A stretch of 64,000 nt of DNA from Ciona intestinalis. Lineage: Eukaryota > Chordata > Ascidiacea > Phlebobranchia > Cionidae. Of this stretch, positions 34,170 through 45,700 are shown piece after piece (position 1 is the first letter of the stretch; the number at the start of each line of letters is the position of its first letter). Location: contig NC_020166.2 in assembly GCF_000224145.3 (NCBI RefSeq), positions 5,261,050 through 5,325,049 on the forward strand, in the 5' to 3' direction. A program made the position numbers and the translations under genes. The notes below the pieces were generated by a model. That model saw only the letters and a list, made by a program, of their open reading frames with translations, did not search any database and was not told the DNA's origin.

Positions 34170-34685
34170 ATGAATGACCAGCGCATGAGTTTCTTCATGT
34201 TCATGGCATCGGTGTTTATAGTGGGAATCTTGGCTTTTGGAAGTAAGAATTTTATCAGTGTTGACGCTATACTAACTATATAACAAAGTGCGTTTCATTT
34301 TTTGCAGGTAGGCTATATATTAGTAGACACATTGCGAGATGTACGTATCGTGTTTGTAATTTCCGCATTCCTATTTTTTGATGCCGTTCTACTCTACCAT
34401 CCCATTTTGATAAAAAATATTTGAAAAATCTTCAATGTTCATTTCTGACGAGTTCTCTTTCCATTCCATTACTTTTGATTGTTAGTTATTCTTGTAACGG
34501 GCGCGGTATACTTTTTTATCCAACAAAACAATAAATCGTCCTGCTGCTGTATCAGCTATTTCTACGCGGTAACTTGTCATTTATCCATCTTGAAAACGAA
34601 TCAAGAATCACCATCATTTCAATCGCCATTTTATCCTGCGCTTATTCGTTTCTCACTCTATCTCATTAAAACTGGTTTAAAATAG
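34170..34685 (+). CDS. possible small membrane protein, two exons
   Basis: Exon 34170-34242 (ATG, donor GTAAGA) joins in phase to 34486-34685 (acceptor TTGTTAG). The join creates an uninterrupted hydrophobic segment, FIVGILAFGI + ILVTGAVYFF, followed by QQNNKSSCCC. The product is about 90 aa with one membrane helix. No family recognised; transcript support would be needed, and the downstream part reads like non-coding sequence. Confidence 0.25.
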
Positions 34686-35709
34686 TAGGCTTTTAGAAGA
34701 AAAAGTTATGCCGTTATGCTATAAGGGATGACTATCTGTATACAACCATTTGAAACTCCTACTTAAGGCCTACTTATTCAAGTTCAACCACGCTTATGGT
34801 TTGCAAGTTACAATGCATTCAATAAGCAGAACTGAGCATATTTTTAGCAAAGAAAAACAGTAAGTCTTTATATAATAGGGTGAAGAAAGATGGAACATCT
34901 TTTCATTCTTTTTTTTTTCCATTTGGTAATAAACAACAAAACATTAAAAGAATTATAAAACCGTATACTCACGACTATACCATATCCCGTTTTTAATTGT
35001 AAACGATAAGGACATTTGGATAAAATGTGCTAAAAATGTCCCATCTTACCCCAAAGTATTAAATGTGTGCTTATTTTAAACACAAAACTTTATCCTTGAT
35101 TTATTTATTCATTCATTTTGATTTGTACATAAATTAATGGATAAAAAGAGCTATAAATAATCAAAAAAGAACAAATTTAATTAACTCATATATATAGCTG
35201 CATATATATAGCTAAGTATTACAATTAAGAAAGATTTTGAAGATAAAGGCACAAGGAGTGTAACATTTTTGATCGATATATTTTATCCCGGCCTAGGACA
35301 TAAACTGCGTGCTTATATCTATAAGTCGCCAAAAAGTGGTTACAGCAAGTGACTTTTGGTAATCTTTAAAACTTGAATCATCGAGTGTCTGCAGAGAAAG
35401 CAAACAGGTCGCAATCGTAATTTAGTTTCCCTTTGAAGGCGAGGTTTTATTCGGCATGGGGTTTAGTCACAAATCACATATTCCTAAATCCTTACGCCTA
35501 ATCAGGTGGTAAAAATGGATTGCGTCACGCGCAATCGTGCACTCCTTGTCTAAACAGATACAATGCAGCTATTGTTTCGGTTATAAAATTTCCCTGACGT
35601 GGTCTTTTCGTTTTAGTCGTCATTCCCGTAAATAACTGTCATTTTATACGCGCTCGATTCTTTATCATTATGATTATATAAAACGACATTTATCTCGTAA
35701 GAGAAATTA
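34686..35709. other. intergenic with one MITE copy
   Basis: A MITE of the GGGACACC family lies at about 34877-35060 (right end AATGTCCCATCTTACCCC). The rest is AT-rich and includes the lectin gene's 3' flank. Nothing else recognised. Confidence 0.5.
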
Positions 35710-36681
35710 TCAATTGTTTTTGTTGACGACACTGTAAACATCTGTGACCTGCTTAGTTTTTTTGTTAACAACAGCATAAGTTGCATCAGGTGTATTGGCG
35801 GAGTCGAATTCAGACGAAGTGACGTCATTATCGGAAGCAGACACGATATTGACGTCATCAGGAGTCTGCTGTTTATCTTGGTTGTTCTGCATGCAAACGT
35901 TGGTGGGTGCTGGGGTGATGTCCATGTTATAAATAGGATTTATTTCGTGAGCACTCTCGTACTGGTTTTCGACATCTATAGAACTATAAAGTGCAAATTC
36001 ATTGCTCAGTACAACTTGTTTGTCCATGGCGACCTTTTTTGGGACTTCTTTGCCTCTATTGCTCCTGGTTTGTTTTTTACTACGGATACAAACGACCACT
36101 AGAATAACTGTGAGTAAAAGTAGAGCCAACAATGCAGCAATCAAACCGATCGTAGCTGGAGGAATAGAGGAATGCTGGGTGGTTGTTGTCTCGTTTACAA
36201 TTGTTTGAATCGGTGTTGGAATACCTTCAACAACTTTAGGTTTAGGTGCGCGTGGTGTGAAACACACGAACGACAAAGCCACATTACATGCTTGAGGCAT
36301 AAAGCGAATTGCTGAAGAACCGCGTTCGCGCAACAGAGACACACAGTTACCATTCCAGTTGTTATCCACGTTTATAAACGATTTATTGTATTTATCACCG
36401 TTTCTCCATACAAATCTAAAACCTTCTTTTCGGAGACCAATCCAGTAATATTGGTCAAAACATCCATTGGTCAACGGCGCATTTATTATCAATCTATCCA
36501 ATGTAGCTTGGTCCTTTATAATAGCAAGCTCCGATCTATCTACCTGCTTACAGTGGTTCTCTGCCTCGTCGAAATCTACCATTTTCCTGTGGTAATGAAG
36601 TTCTCCCCATGTTTTATTCAAATATTTATAACAGATATCATCGGTGTGCCTTCTCAGCAAATTCATTGTGTAATTTTGCAA
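35710..36681 (-). CDS. C-type lectin-like transmembrane receptor with tyrosine-motif tail, 5' end incomplete
   Basis: One long open frame of 323 aa. The C-type lectin-like domain (about residues 17-143) starts with the CY pair and continues through EAENHCKQ, YYWIGLRKEGFRFVW, NNWNGNCVSL and the last cysteines in QACNVALSFVC. No EPN/QPD or WND triad is visible, so Ca2+-dependent sugar binding is doubtful. A Thr-rich stalk (NETTTTQHSS) precedes a membrane helix, ATIGLIAALLALLLLTVILV, a basic stop-transfer (CIRSKKQTRSNR) and a cytoplasmic tail. The tail has an NPxY motif (INPIYNMD) and two YxxV motifs (TYAVV, VYSVV). The lectin domain lies N-terminal to the helix, so an upstream signal-peptide exon is expected. 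An acceptor lies just 5' of the first ATG, but no such exon was found. An innate immune or adhesion role is inference. Confidence 0.8.
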   Translation of the reverse strand: MQNYTMNLLRRHTDDICYKYLNKTWGELHYHRKMVDFDEAENHCKQVDRSELAIIKDQATLDRLIINAPLTNGCFDQYYWIGLRKEGFRFVWRNGDKYNKSFINVDNNWNGNCVSLLRERGSSAIRFMPQACNVALSFVCFTPRAPKPKVVEGIPTPIQTIVNETTTTQHSSIPPATIGLIAALLALLLLTVILVVVCIRSKKQTRSNRGKEVPKKVAMDKQVVLSNEFALYSSIDVENQYESAHEINPIYNMDITPAPTNVCMQNNQDKQQTPDDVNIVSASDNDVTSSEFDSANTPDATYAVVNKKTKQVTDVYSVVNKNN

Positions 36682-38408
36682 AAAAAACTAACAAGAAGAA
36701 ACAAATCTGCATAACAAAACATTACTGTACGTATATTTTTTTAACAAACTTATTACTTTTATTTTTTCTCACGTTAGACAGTTTTAAATCGATGACAAAT
36801 AACCGTGCATCGGTAAGCAAATTATATAAAAAAAACTTCTTATATAATGAAATTCTGCCAAGGGTTTATAATAAAAAGACTGTCTAATCAAAATAAACTG
36901 ACATGGCGATGTGTGGCCAATATATATATCACGATGCAAATGGGACTTTCCGCGAATCATGCATCACTGCTGTGTATAAACAATGCTGTTTATATATAAT
37001 ACCTGCTTCCATCGAATTACCTCACGTTTAATACAGAGGGGTCTTTCAAAGTTTAGAACGTTATAGCACGTATCTCCTATATATAAAAATTAACAAGCTG
37101 CATCATCTTACATCAAATGTTTAAAAATCTTATTCAGAAGTTTGTGTAATTTAGGTTAGTAAACAGTCTCTAAATATCGACATTAAAAATGTAAATTAAT
37201 AATTTTGGCTGAGGTTAAACATTTAGTATTGTGTATGTGTAACAAGTAACAACATTAACCGGGTTCTATAACGGTAAAGTTTGTAGTTCGCCGTCGTCCA
37301 TCTGTAGACGCAGAATGGAAATCAAGACTCGGCTATATTCGAACGTCTTTCTGTCGAAGAAAGAATTTAGTTCTACACCGCTTCACGCATCGGAAGCCTT
37401 TCAGTGCGAATTATTATTTGTTGTCATTTTTCGAGTAAATGGTTTTAGGACGCATGGTGCTGTGAAAGACTCATTGAACCAGAAGCGACGACTAAAACCA
37501 GATTGGTTCTGTAGCAGAATGATAGTGGGTGGTTATCAATACGTAAGAGGAAATGGTAAGCGGCAAGATGAGTGTAACTTACCTGACCTCATGACAAACG
37601 GCCGGCCTGTTCACTCGGACCTCTACCCACATTTGTCAATAAAAGAGTTAAAATGTATTCTATACTAAATTTTTTTTAGAAGTACAAGAGCGCCGAGTTG
37701 TGATAAATGGGTACGTATCCTTATAAATCCGTGGCTCAATGGTTTGGGCACCATCAGATTAAAGAAAACAAAGTTTCAAGTAATTGTGTAGATTAGAAAC
37801 AATCGGCAAAATTAGCCCCATTTTATATACGGACTCTGGGTATCTTTAATAGAGAAAAAAAATACTCTAATTTAAATACTCAGATTTCTCAATAAGAATG
37901 GCAAAAGCATTAGTTACTTAGTTACTTTCTAATTTCGTAACTTGAAGCTCGAACAATGGTTGCATAATTGGAGTAGAGTGGGGGAAAGTGGGACATGGGG
38001 TAAAAAGAGAAACTAATCCAAAATTCAGTTTACGGGCGCCTATATTTGACAAAAAAATTTTTTTTTAGTTTAAACTATTGTCGCTCGTCTGATTTCATTA
38101 CTTCTGCGGTTCGATTTACGCCATTTGACGTTTCGTTTTTAAAACTTTGGTTTAACCTTTTATGCATCTCTGTCTGTATACAAATTTTGATTTTTCGTTG
38201 ATGTCCCATTAAAAACTAACTGGTTAATTAAGCAAACAAATGTTATTTGCGTTTCATGTATTTTACTACATCAACTGTGGTTTAAAATATATAACGAATC
38301 GGTAGCACATCAAAGTACTTTAGCACAGGTATATAAAACAAAACATAACAACATGCAATTTAGAAACTGAGACTAAAAGAGTCAATCTGCCCAATGCATT
38401 CAATATAT
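36682..38408. other. spacer upstream of the lectin receptor
   Basis: No repeat recognised except a degenerate GGGGAAAGTGGGACATGGGG stretch near 37979-38010, which has partners at 14085-14165 and 61389-61430. A 117-codon plus-strand frame at 37315-37668 follows a relatively GC-rich leader and has a donor-like GGTAAGC inside it. It has no recognised family, and I do not call it a gene. Confidence 0.4.
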
Positions 38409-38558
38409 TTAAGAGAAGAGTTTCATAAAGATGAGAGCAAAAGCAGAAAGCAGCAGAATCACAACGACTTCTTGCTGAGTTTGCACTCCCAGCGACGACA
38501 TGATCAACGGTGGTTCAAACTTATCGTTGATTTCTTGCTCGTGGTTATGATGTAACAT
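38409..38558 (-). CDS. putative 49-aa tail-anchored microprotein
   Basis: After a good acceptor (TTTCAG, AG at 38575-38574) an ATG at 38558 opens 49 codons. The product is polar (HHNHEQEINDKFEPP), then has a hydrophobic C-terminal helix, VVVILLLSAFALIFMKLFS, ending at the stop. The layout fits a small tail-anchored membrane protein whose upstream exon is non-coding. No family recognised. Confidence 0.4.
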   Translation of the reverse strand: MLHHNHEQEINDKFEPPLIMSSLGVQTQQEVVVILLLSAFALIFMKLFS

Positions 38559-38573
38559 TTTGCTTAATTTTTT

Positions 38574-39713
38574 CTGAAACAGAATCACTTGTTAAACACT
38601 AACATTCTGAATAATTACCTTCGCAACCACAACACCACATATTACACAAATTGACAAATAATTAGAGCTTACGTATACTATCTGGCGCAGTTATATATTA
38701 GCAAGTGTGCTTGAGTTCAAACAATACAATGTGAAAATAGTGCAGCTGTTTACTTCTTTCACGTGACTGCTTGTTTGCCGCAAATGCTGTTCCCAAGAGA
38801 CTGCATATTACCACGGGAGCAGCAATACGACGTTGTTTTTTCTTTTAAGCACCAACAGGCTTAGCAAACACATATAACGTTGGTTTCCTTTTCCTGACTG
38901 TCATCTGAGACGATACCAAATTATATTAAACGTGTAAGGCAAAACGATTAAGCATACTGATTCTAGTATTAAAATTATATTTTCATGTGATCACACACAA
39001 TATTAGCGGATGTAATAGAAAAATACTTCGTAAGCCGTAAAACCCTGTACAGTAAAATTTACGGGCAATACACAACGATAAGAATGGATTGAGGAAAAAC
39101 TAAACGGCGCTGACGACTTAATTACATACACTAACGTGATAAGGGTAAACTATAAGACTGGTCATTTTGTCTTTTAATTTGGAGCCAACTTACATTTTTT
39201 TAGAAGCAGTATACCCGCTAAGGCAGCTTGGCACTAACTGTATACTATACAGATACTTCAATTGGTAAGCAGGATGATTATGGAAAGTGGGCTACATTTG
39301 AAACATAATCAAGTTGTGAAGCAATCGCAAATGGCGCGGACAAAATCAAAATTAACGCGTTTTGACCCCCAAGAGCGATCCGAACAATGTGGACATGATC
39401 GTTCACATCAAGGGCAAGTAGAGAGCAAATACTGATTGCATATGAACACGTCACCAACGTTGGCAGAATAGGCCAACGTAGCACCACATATACTACGGAA
39501 ATTACGCGGGTGAAACTGTATCAGAAATTTACAAAAAGCGAGAATGTAGCCACTGCCGCTGTAGCCAAAGTATGATCGAGCAGCAAGGAGAATATCAACG
39601 TTAAAGTTGTTCAGATTTAACAAAGTGACTTCCATCCATCTCCCTTACGTCAACGACGCCTCGTACGCCAATTTGCAGAGCGTGGAAGACATAGGAAAGA
39701 CCGACGTCGACGC
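38574..39713. other. CASK 3' flank / 3' UTR
   Basis: Downstream of the CASK stop codon (39714-39716, minus strand). Several open stretches at 39278-39635 lie in the expected 3' UTR and show no protein family. The promoter or 5' exon of the 38409-38558 gene may lie at 38580-38800. Confidence 0.45.
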
Positions 39714-42700
39714 TTAGTAGACCCATGATACGGGCACCCATTGCTCTGTGGAGCAAACTTCTTCAATGGCATTCTGGAAAAGAAGTTCTTTTTAATAATG
39801 AATTTAATGTACAACCAAAGCCATGAAAACGAAAGGCATATTTTCAAAACCAACTGCTGTACATACATTTATTTCTACAGGGCAATACTTAATATATATG
39901 TGTTTGTAACTCATTTTTTAAATCATTGCTTACCAGTTAAAATTGAACAAGTTACCACAGCTTTGGTGTAGGGGCAAAGCTACCACACACAAAGTAATGA
40001 ACTTTTAATCCTGTTTCTAATGTTAATTGTTAACCACATCCAGAGTGCAGCCATCTTACCTCAAGTGCGCTTATAGTTTGGTCAATATCATTATTCACGA
40101 TGGTGAGATCAAAGTAATGTTGATAAGCTTCTCTCAATAATTCTGACTCTTTTTGTAATCGATCAAGACTTTCATCCTGTTAAGTATTGGAACAAATTAA
40201 ATGTTTAAACAACTATTGCAATAATGATGCAAAAAAGTAAATTACAAGATGTTATTTACAACAATATAACTGATGCATATATGAATACACACACATATAT
40301 ATATATATGAAAAGTTGAAAACATTTAGGTAAAACATAGTCAGTTCAGTATTACATTATCAAACCTGCAAATATTAAACTGTGCAACATAGTTAAACAAT
40401 ATACAAATAGTATTTGGAGATTGACACACAAAATATTCATTTTGAATACATGTTCACACTTAACTTACTGACAGATGGTTGTGCCATGTTGGTAGCTTCA
40501 GAAAGCAAAAAAAAGTTTAATAAAATTAAAAAAAAAGGAAAAAAGTTATGAACTGCAATTTAATTACTAAAATAGGTTGTGTGCAAGCTAAAATAAATTC
40601 ACGAATCATAAGTTAAAAAAACATTTAATGTGTTGTTGGAATATGTAGATTTACTTCTTCAAGCGATGTAGCTTGTACATCTGGTGCTGCGATGTAAACA
40701 ACAAATGGAGCAAACTCAGCAGATCGAAGAACTTTCAAGGCCTGGATGAAGAGAGAAAAGTTGAAATGTGATTTCAATATTTCAGCTTCCTAAATATGCC
40801 ATATATGCTTCAGTTGCTACCTAGATGGTCTTATGCACAACATTATTAGTTATTACCGTAAAGTAAACCAAAAAAAGTAAAATGGTGGACAATGTTAGGT
40901 CCCAAATATATCATATATAATGGTACACTAAAATAGATCTTCTGTTTTATAAAGAAAACTAAAATAATTAATACAAAAGACAATATTTAGAAAGTAGTAA
41001 CAAAACTACAAAAGCAAACCTGAGGTTCGACATCTAAAATAGCCATGCGATTATTTTGGTGAATGTTTCTGATAGTTTCAAGTTTGGTTCCGTAACATGC
41101 ATTTTCATGAGTTCCATACTCCAAGTAATGATTATTCTTAATTTCATGCATCATGGTTTCATAAGTGGTGAAGAAATAGTTATCGCCGGCCTGTTCATCT
41201 GGTCTTTTAGGCCGAGTTGTGTCTGTTGAATGAATGTAACTTACTTTATCCTCACGTGGCCGGAAAACGACAGTCGTTATTACACGGGTTTAACACCTCG
41301 TGCCAGCTTACGAGTTACCAAGTATGTTGCTTTGTGGGTGATTATTTTTGGGGGATTTTTTCTCTTTTTTGGATATGACTAATAATTTAGACAACCCATT
41401 AGTGACCATTGAATTGGAGCAATTGCCGTTAAGTGTCTTACCCAAGGACACACACGCCCACAAAAGTAGCAGCGACGAGCCTTGAACCCAATACCTATTG
41501 ATAACAGGCAGGCGCACTAACCACTTCGCCACGGCTGTTACAAACAAACATATTCAAGATGGTCTTATGTTTGCTGGTACTAAAGCACAATATGTTGGAT
41601 TTGGAGTGGCATACCACCAAAATATCGAAAAGTTTATATCAATGGAGATATTCAAATATGATATATAGGTACCACCAAAGTTTCATAAAAATACAGATTC
41701 TGAAAAAAAAGGGCATGAATTCGAAACGCTAGGCAGATTGGGTTTTCTTCAAAAAAATAAAAATAAAAAAAACGTTGGTAGTAACGCCACTAAGTGCATA
41801 AACTGTGGGCCAAGGAACCAATTCTATACTTCATCCTGGCATGCCACAATATAGGACATTACCCATACATTATTTAAACAGTTTAAGCTATTGCAATAGA
41901 ATTAAATAGGGATGGGCTGAGATCAAAACTATTCGGATTCGACGAATCCGAATATCTAGGGTCTAATATTCGATCGAATCCGAATATTCGATGACGTCAT
42001 TCAACTAATTTACTGCCGTGAAACAAATGAAATTGTATAACCGGTGCATATCCAGCGTCGTTTCTATTGGTCACGTTCTATCGTAGCGTTATCTNNNNNN
42101 NNNNNNNNNNNNNNNNNNNNNNNNNNNNNNNNNNNNNNNNNNNNGAACGAAATTTGTGTGAACTGAGTTACGTTATAAACTCTAATGTGAAACCCGCGTA
42201 ATTGTTGGTTGTAAAATCAAGATTTTTTAAATTCAGACGATCACGAAATTACTGTTTTGGCGAATTTAGTAGTGTGTGTGTGGTATTTCGTGGGCAATAG
42301 AAAGTATTCGGATTCGACCACGCATATTCGGATTCGATCGAATACCTAAAAATGCGTCGAACAACGCCGAATATTCGGATTCGGATTCGATTCGGCCCAT
42401 CCCTAGAATTAAAACAATAAAAAAGCATGGTTGATTGTGACTGTATGTCTGTACAACCATGGTTAAAATAATAAATGCAAAAAAATCACAGCTTTGATAG
42501 TCAAAGTAATAATGAAACTAACAATGAATTTACAAAACTTACGCGGTACTGGATAAGCAAACTTTTCAGGGTGAGTTGAAATGAGAGTATTTTTGATGTG
42601 ACGTCTCCCCACACCATGTGCTCCTGTCAAATATTTATTTCAATGGATGTTTACAACTAAGTGCATTTATGATGTCTACATCTGTCCATATTCTTCAAAA

Positions 42701-45700
42701 ATGTATTGTAACACAACCTATATACCAGGACAGGACTCTATATAGTATACATATATTTCAATCTAACTTAATGGCAGTCAAAATGCCATAAGGAAACTAT
42801 GAGGAGTAGTAGTAGTAACAGCATGACCGGTGCTTAACTTACCCAGTAAAACAAGCGTTCTCCTTTTAAAAGAAGGTAACTTCACCACTTCTTCATAGGT
42901 AACAAGATCTAACTGGTCAAAAACTAAGGAAAAAATATGAAAATAAGAAATTTTGAATCTGCCTAATAGCACAATATACATACCTGTATTATGCTTGGCA
43001 AGATATTTATCTTTCTGAGGTTTCTTCTTTTTTCCAAACCATGAGTTGCCGCAGTTTTGTTGTTCTTTGGCGCGCTCCATAGCGAGGCATGCAACTCTCC
43101 TATTGGAGTTGGTGCAACATATTTATGAAAGTTATTTTATATAGGCGCATGAAAAATTTTAAGATTCATATCTCAGATAAATAATAAAAGTATTTTCCAA
43201 AGACATTACCTTGTTATAACTTATTTTATCAAATCCAATTCAGTTTAACTTAAGAAAACAAATTATCATTTAATATAATTTTAAAATATTCGCAAGAGGC
43301 AACGGCAACAAAGAGTTTGAAAAGCATATATTCATGCTTACCATTCTTGTAGTTCAGGTGAAGGGACAAGTCCAGCAGAGCTTTTAGGAGTTCCAGTCAC
43401 TCTGGCTTGCCACCAGTTATGATCATCCTTACTGATAACTTGGAGGATGTTTCCAGTTTGGAATTTGACTCCTGCCTCTCTACACGGGATCAAGTCATCG
43501 GATCGAGGATCGTAATCAAACTGAGCTCTCACATAAATCTGCATCATATTTTAAACATAAAAGTAGAAAAAAATATGAATATATGTCTATAATATCTAAC
43601 TCTGGAAATTTACCTAGTTATGCAAATGAATGAATCAATAAATGAATTAATGTCATTTCTTAGCCGGGTAGGGTCACTTAAGACCAGGGGTTCTTAAACT
43701 TTTTAAAGCACGCCCCCCCAATGAAGATCTCAACAAACTTGCGCCCCCCCTTCTTTTTTGTTAAGTTACCACAGTGGTGTTCAATTAATTTCTGCCATGA
43801 TCCACCACAGCCAAACCTGACATATTGGACATGCTTTAAACCGCGTCCCCTTGGTTGACTGTATCTGTATTATTGCGTAAAATACTTTATCGCGATCAAC
43901 GCAAGAGTGAAATCAAATAACTGTTCAGTTTACGTTGTAGTTAAACCTTATATTTACCATTTTTTTCTTAGCCAGGTAGACTGTTTGTTACGAAATAGTA
44001 GGGATTCATTGCATCATAATAGCGATTGTTTTGCCTGGCAATTAATTACGACATAACAGCAATTCACACGGCGATTATTAGCATCATAATAGGGATTGAC
44101 ACCTCATCATTTAGCATGTGTAAGAGGTTTAAAAACAGGCCTAAATGTTTGCTTTTTTAATTTAACTTTTACCTGATGCGTCGTGTTTTAGCCTTTTGAA
44201 CACCACTGTTATAACACTTTATTTTATAGTTTATCGCGCCCCCCTTCCGAGTGTTTCACGCCCCCCTAGGGGGGCGCGCCCCCCAGTTTAAGAACCACTG
44301 CTTTAGGCGTTACTAACTTAAACTTAGTACACCGATGTTCTGTTTCATACAACACAAGCCTACTTACAAGTTACGATTATGGTTGACAATTAGAAAAACC
44401 TATTGGTAACCACTTGGTCAAAGCAGTTGTTGTTAAGTGTTTTGCCAAAGTTTAAATACATCCAGAATGATGGTAATATAAAGCTTGGAATATGGTGTCC
44501 TTTAGTAGGATTTAAACCACTTTACGGAGGTACTGACAATTTGAATGAACGTTTTACATTTAAAAGTCACAATATAGGAAACCTTTCAATGCACCATATT
44601 GACAATTACAAGACTGAGTATTACACCAAGTATACTTACCTGCTTGGAAATATCATATCCCCCATTCATATACTTCAATGTAAGCAAAAATAAAAAGAGC
44701 AAACAAACAATAAATTATTTTAACTATACACACATATGATTATTTTACTAAATTAAGCTGTTTATGGTGGTGTTATTATAACACATTAACTTGAAGTTTA
44801 AAATTTCTGTTCCTTGTAAGATATAAAGATTGATGATACGACAACTGGTATAAACATTTAATTTGTAAAATATTCACCAACCTCGCATGAAGGGGGAGGA
44901 GGCCGATAACTTGGTACAATCTTGAATGTAATGTTGCCTCGTAGCTCTTTCTGTAATTTAATAATTTCATAAATTTATTCATGCACTCATTCATATCTAA
45001 AAATGTGTAAAGTATAAAAAATAGGCTACTGTAATTGAAAAAATAAATAAATGTCATGAAATGTAATGAGTAGGAGTATTTTACCAGCATTTTCTGCAGA
45101 CTATCAATCGTGTGGTTGCTGACATTAACTCCATTAATTTCACGAATTTCATCGCTGACATGAAGTGTACCTGAGGAATATAATTGAGAATAAACAATTG
45201 GATCGATTATTTATAAAAAAACCTCAGATAATCTAGTGGATAAATATTAGCAGTAAGTTATTGAGCTACAGAAACATCTGGTTGTTTAAACTGATCACTT
45301 TTAAAAGGCATAGTTTTAAGTTAAATTAACAAAGGAAAATAAAATGACTATTTCATATCATATTACCATTAAATTGACATAAAGTATATGTAAACTACAT
45401 CTATAGCAGAAAGCAATAATGATTACAAATCCTTATCTCAGATCAAAACCGTTGATTCTGTGAGTTTAATTTAGGTAGAAAAGTACAGACTAGTGAAATA
45501 GTGACAAATACAGTATTTTCTTTGATAGCGGTCACAATTCTATTCCAATTNNNNNNNNNNNNNNNNNNNNNNNNNNNNNNNNNNNNNNNNNNNNNNNNNN
45601 ACATGCTACAATCTATGTGGGTGATGTAAACTTACAAGAAAGTAAATATAATTCAAGAGAGGATACAAAAATAGATGGGTATGATAATGGTTTAATAAGT

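Noticed and set aside
37315-37668. 117-codon plus-strand frame
   Set aside because: No family match, no clear splice partners and ordinary composition; not enough to call a gene.
39278-39635. Open frames after the CASK stop
   Set aside because: Position fits the 3' UTR of CASK and the translated sequence resembles no family.
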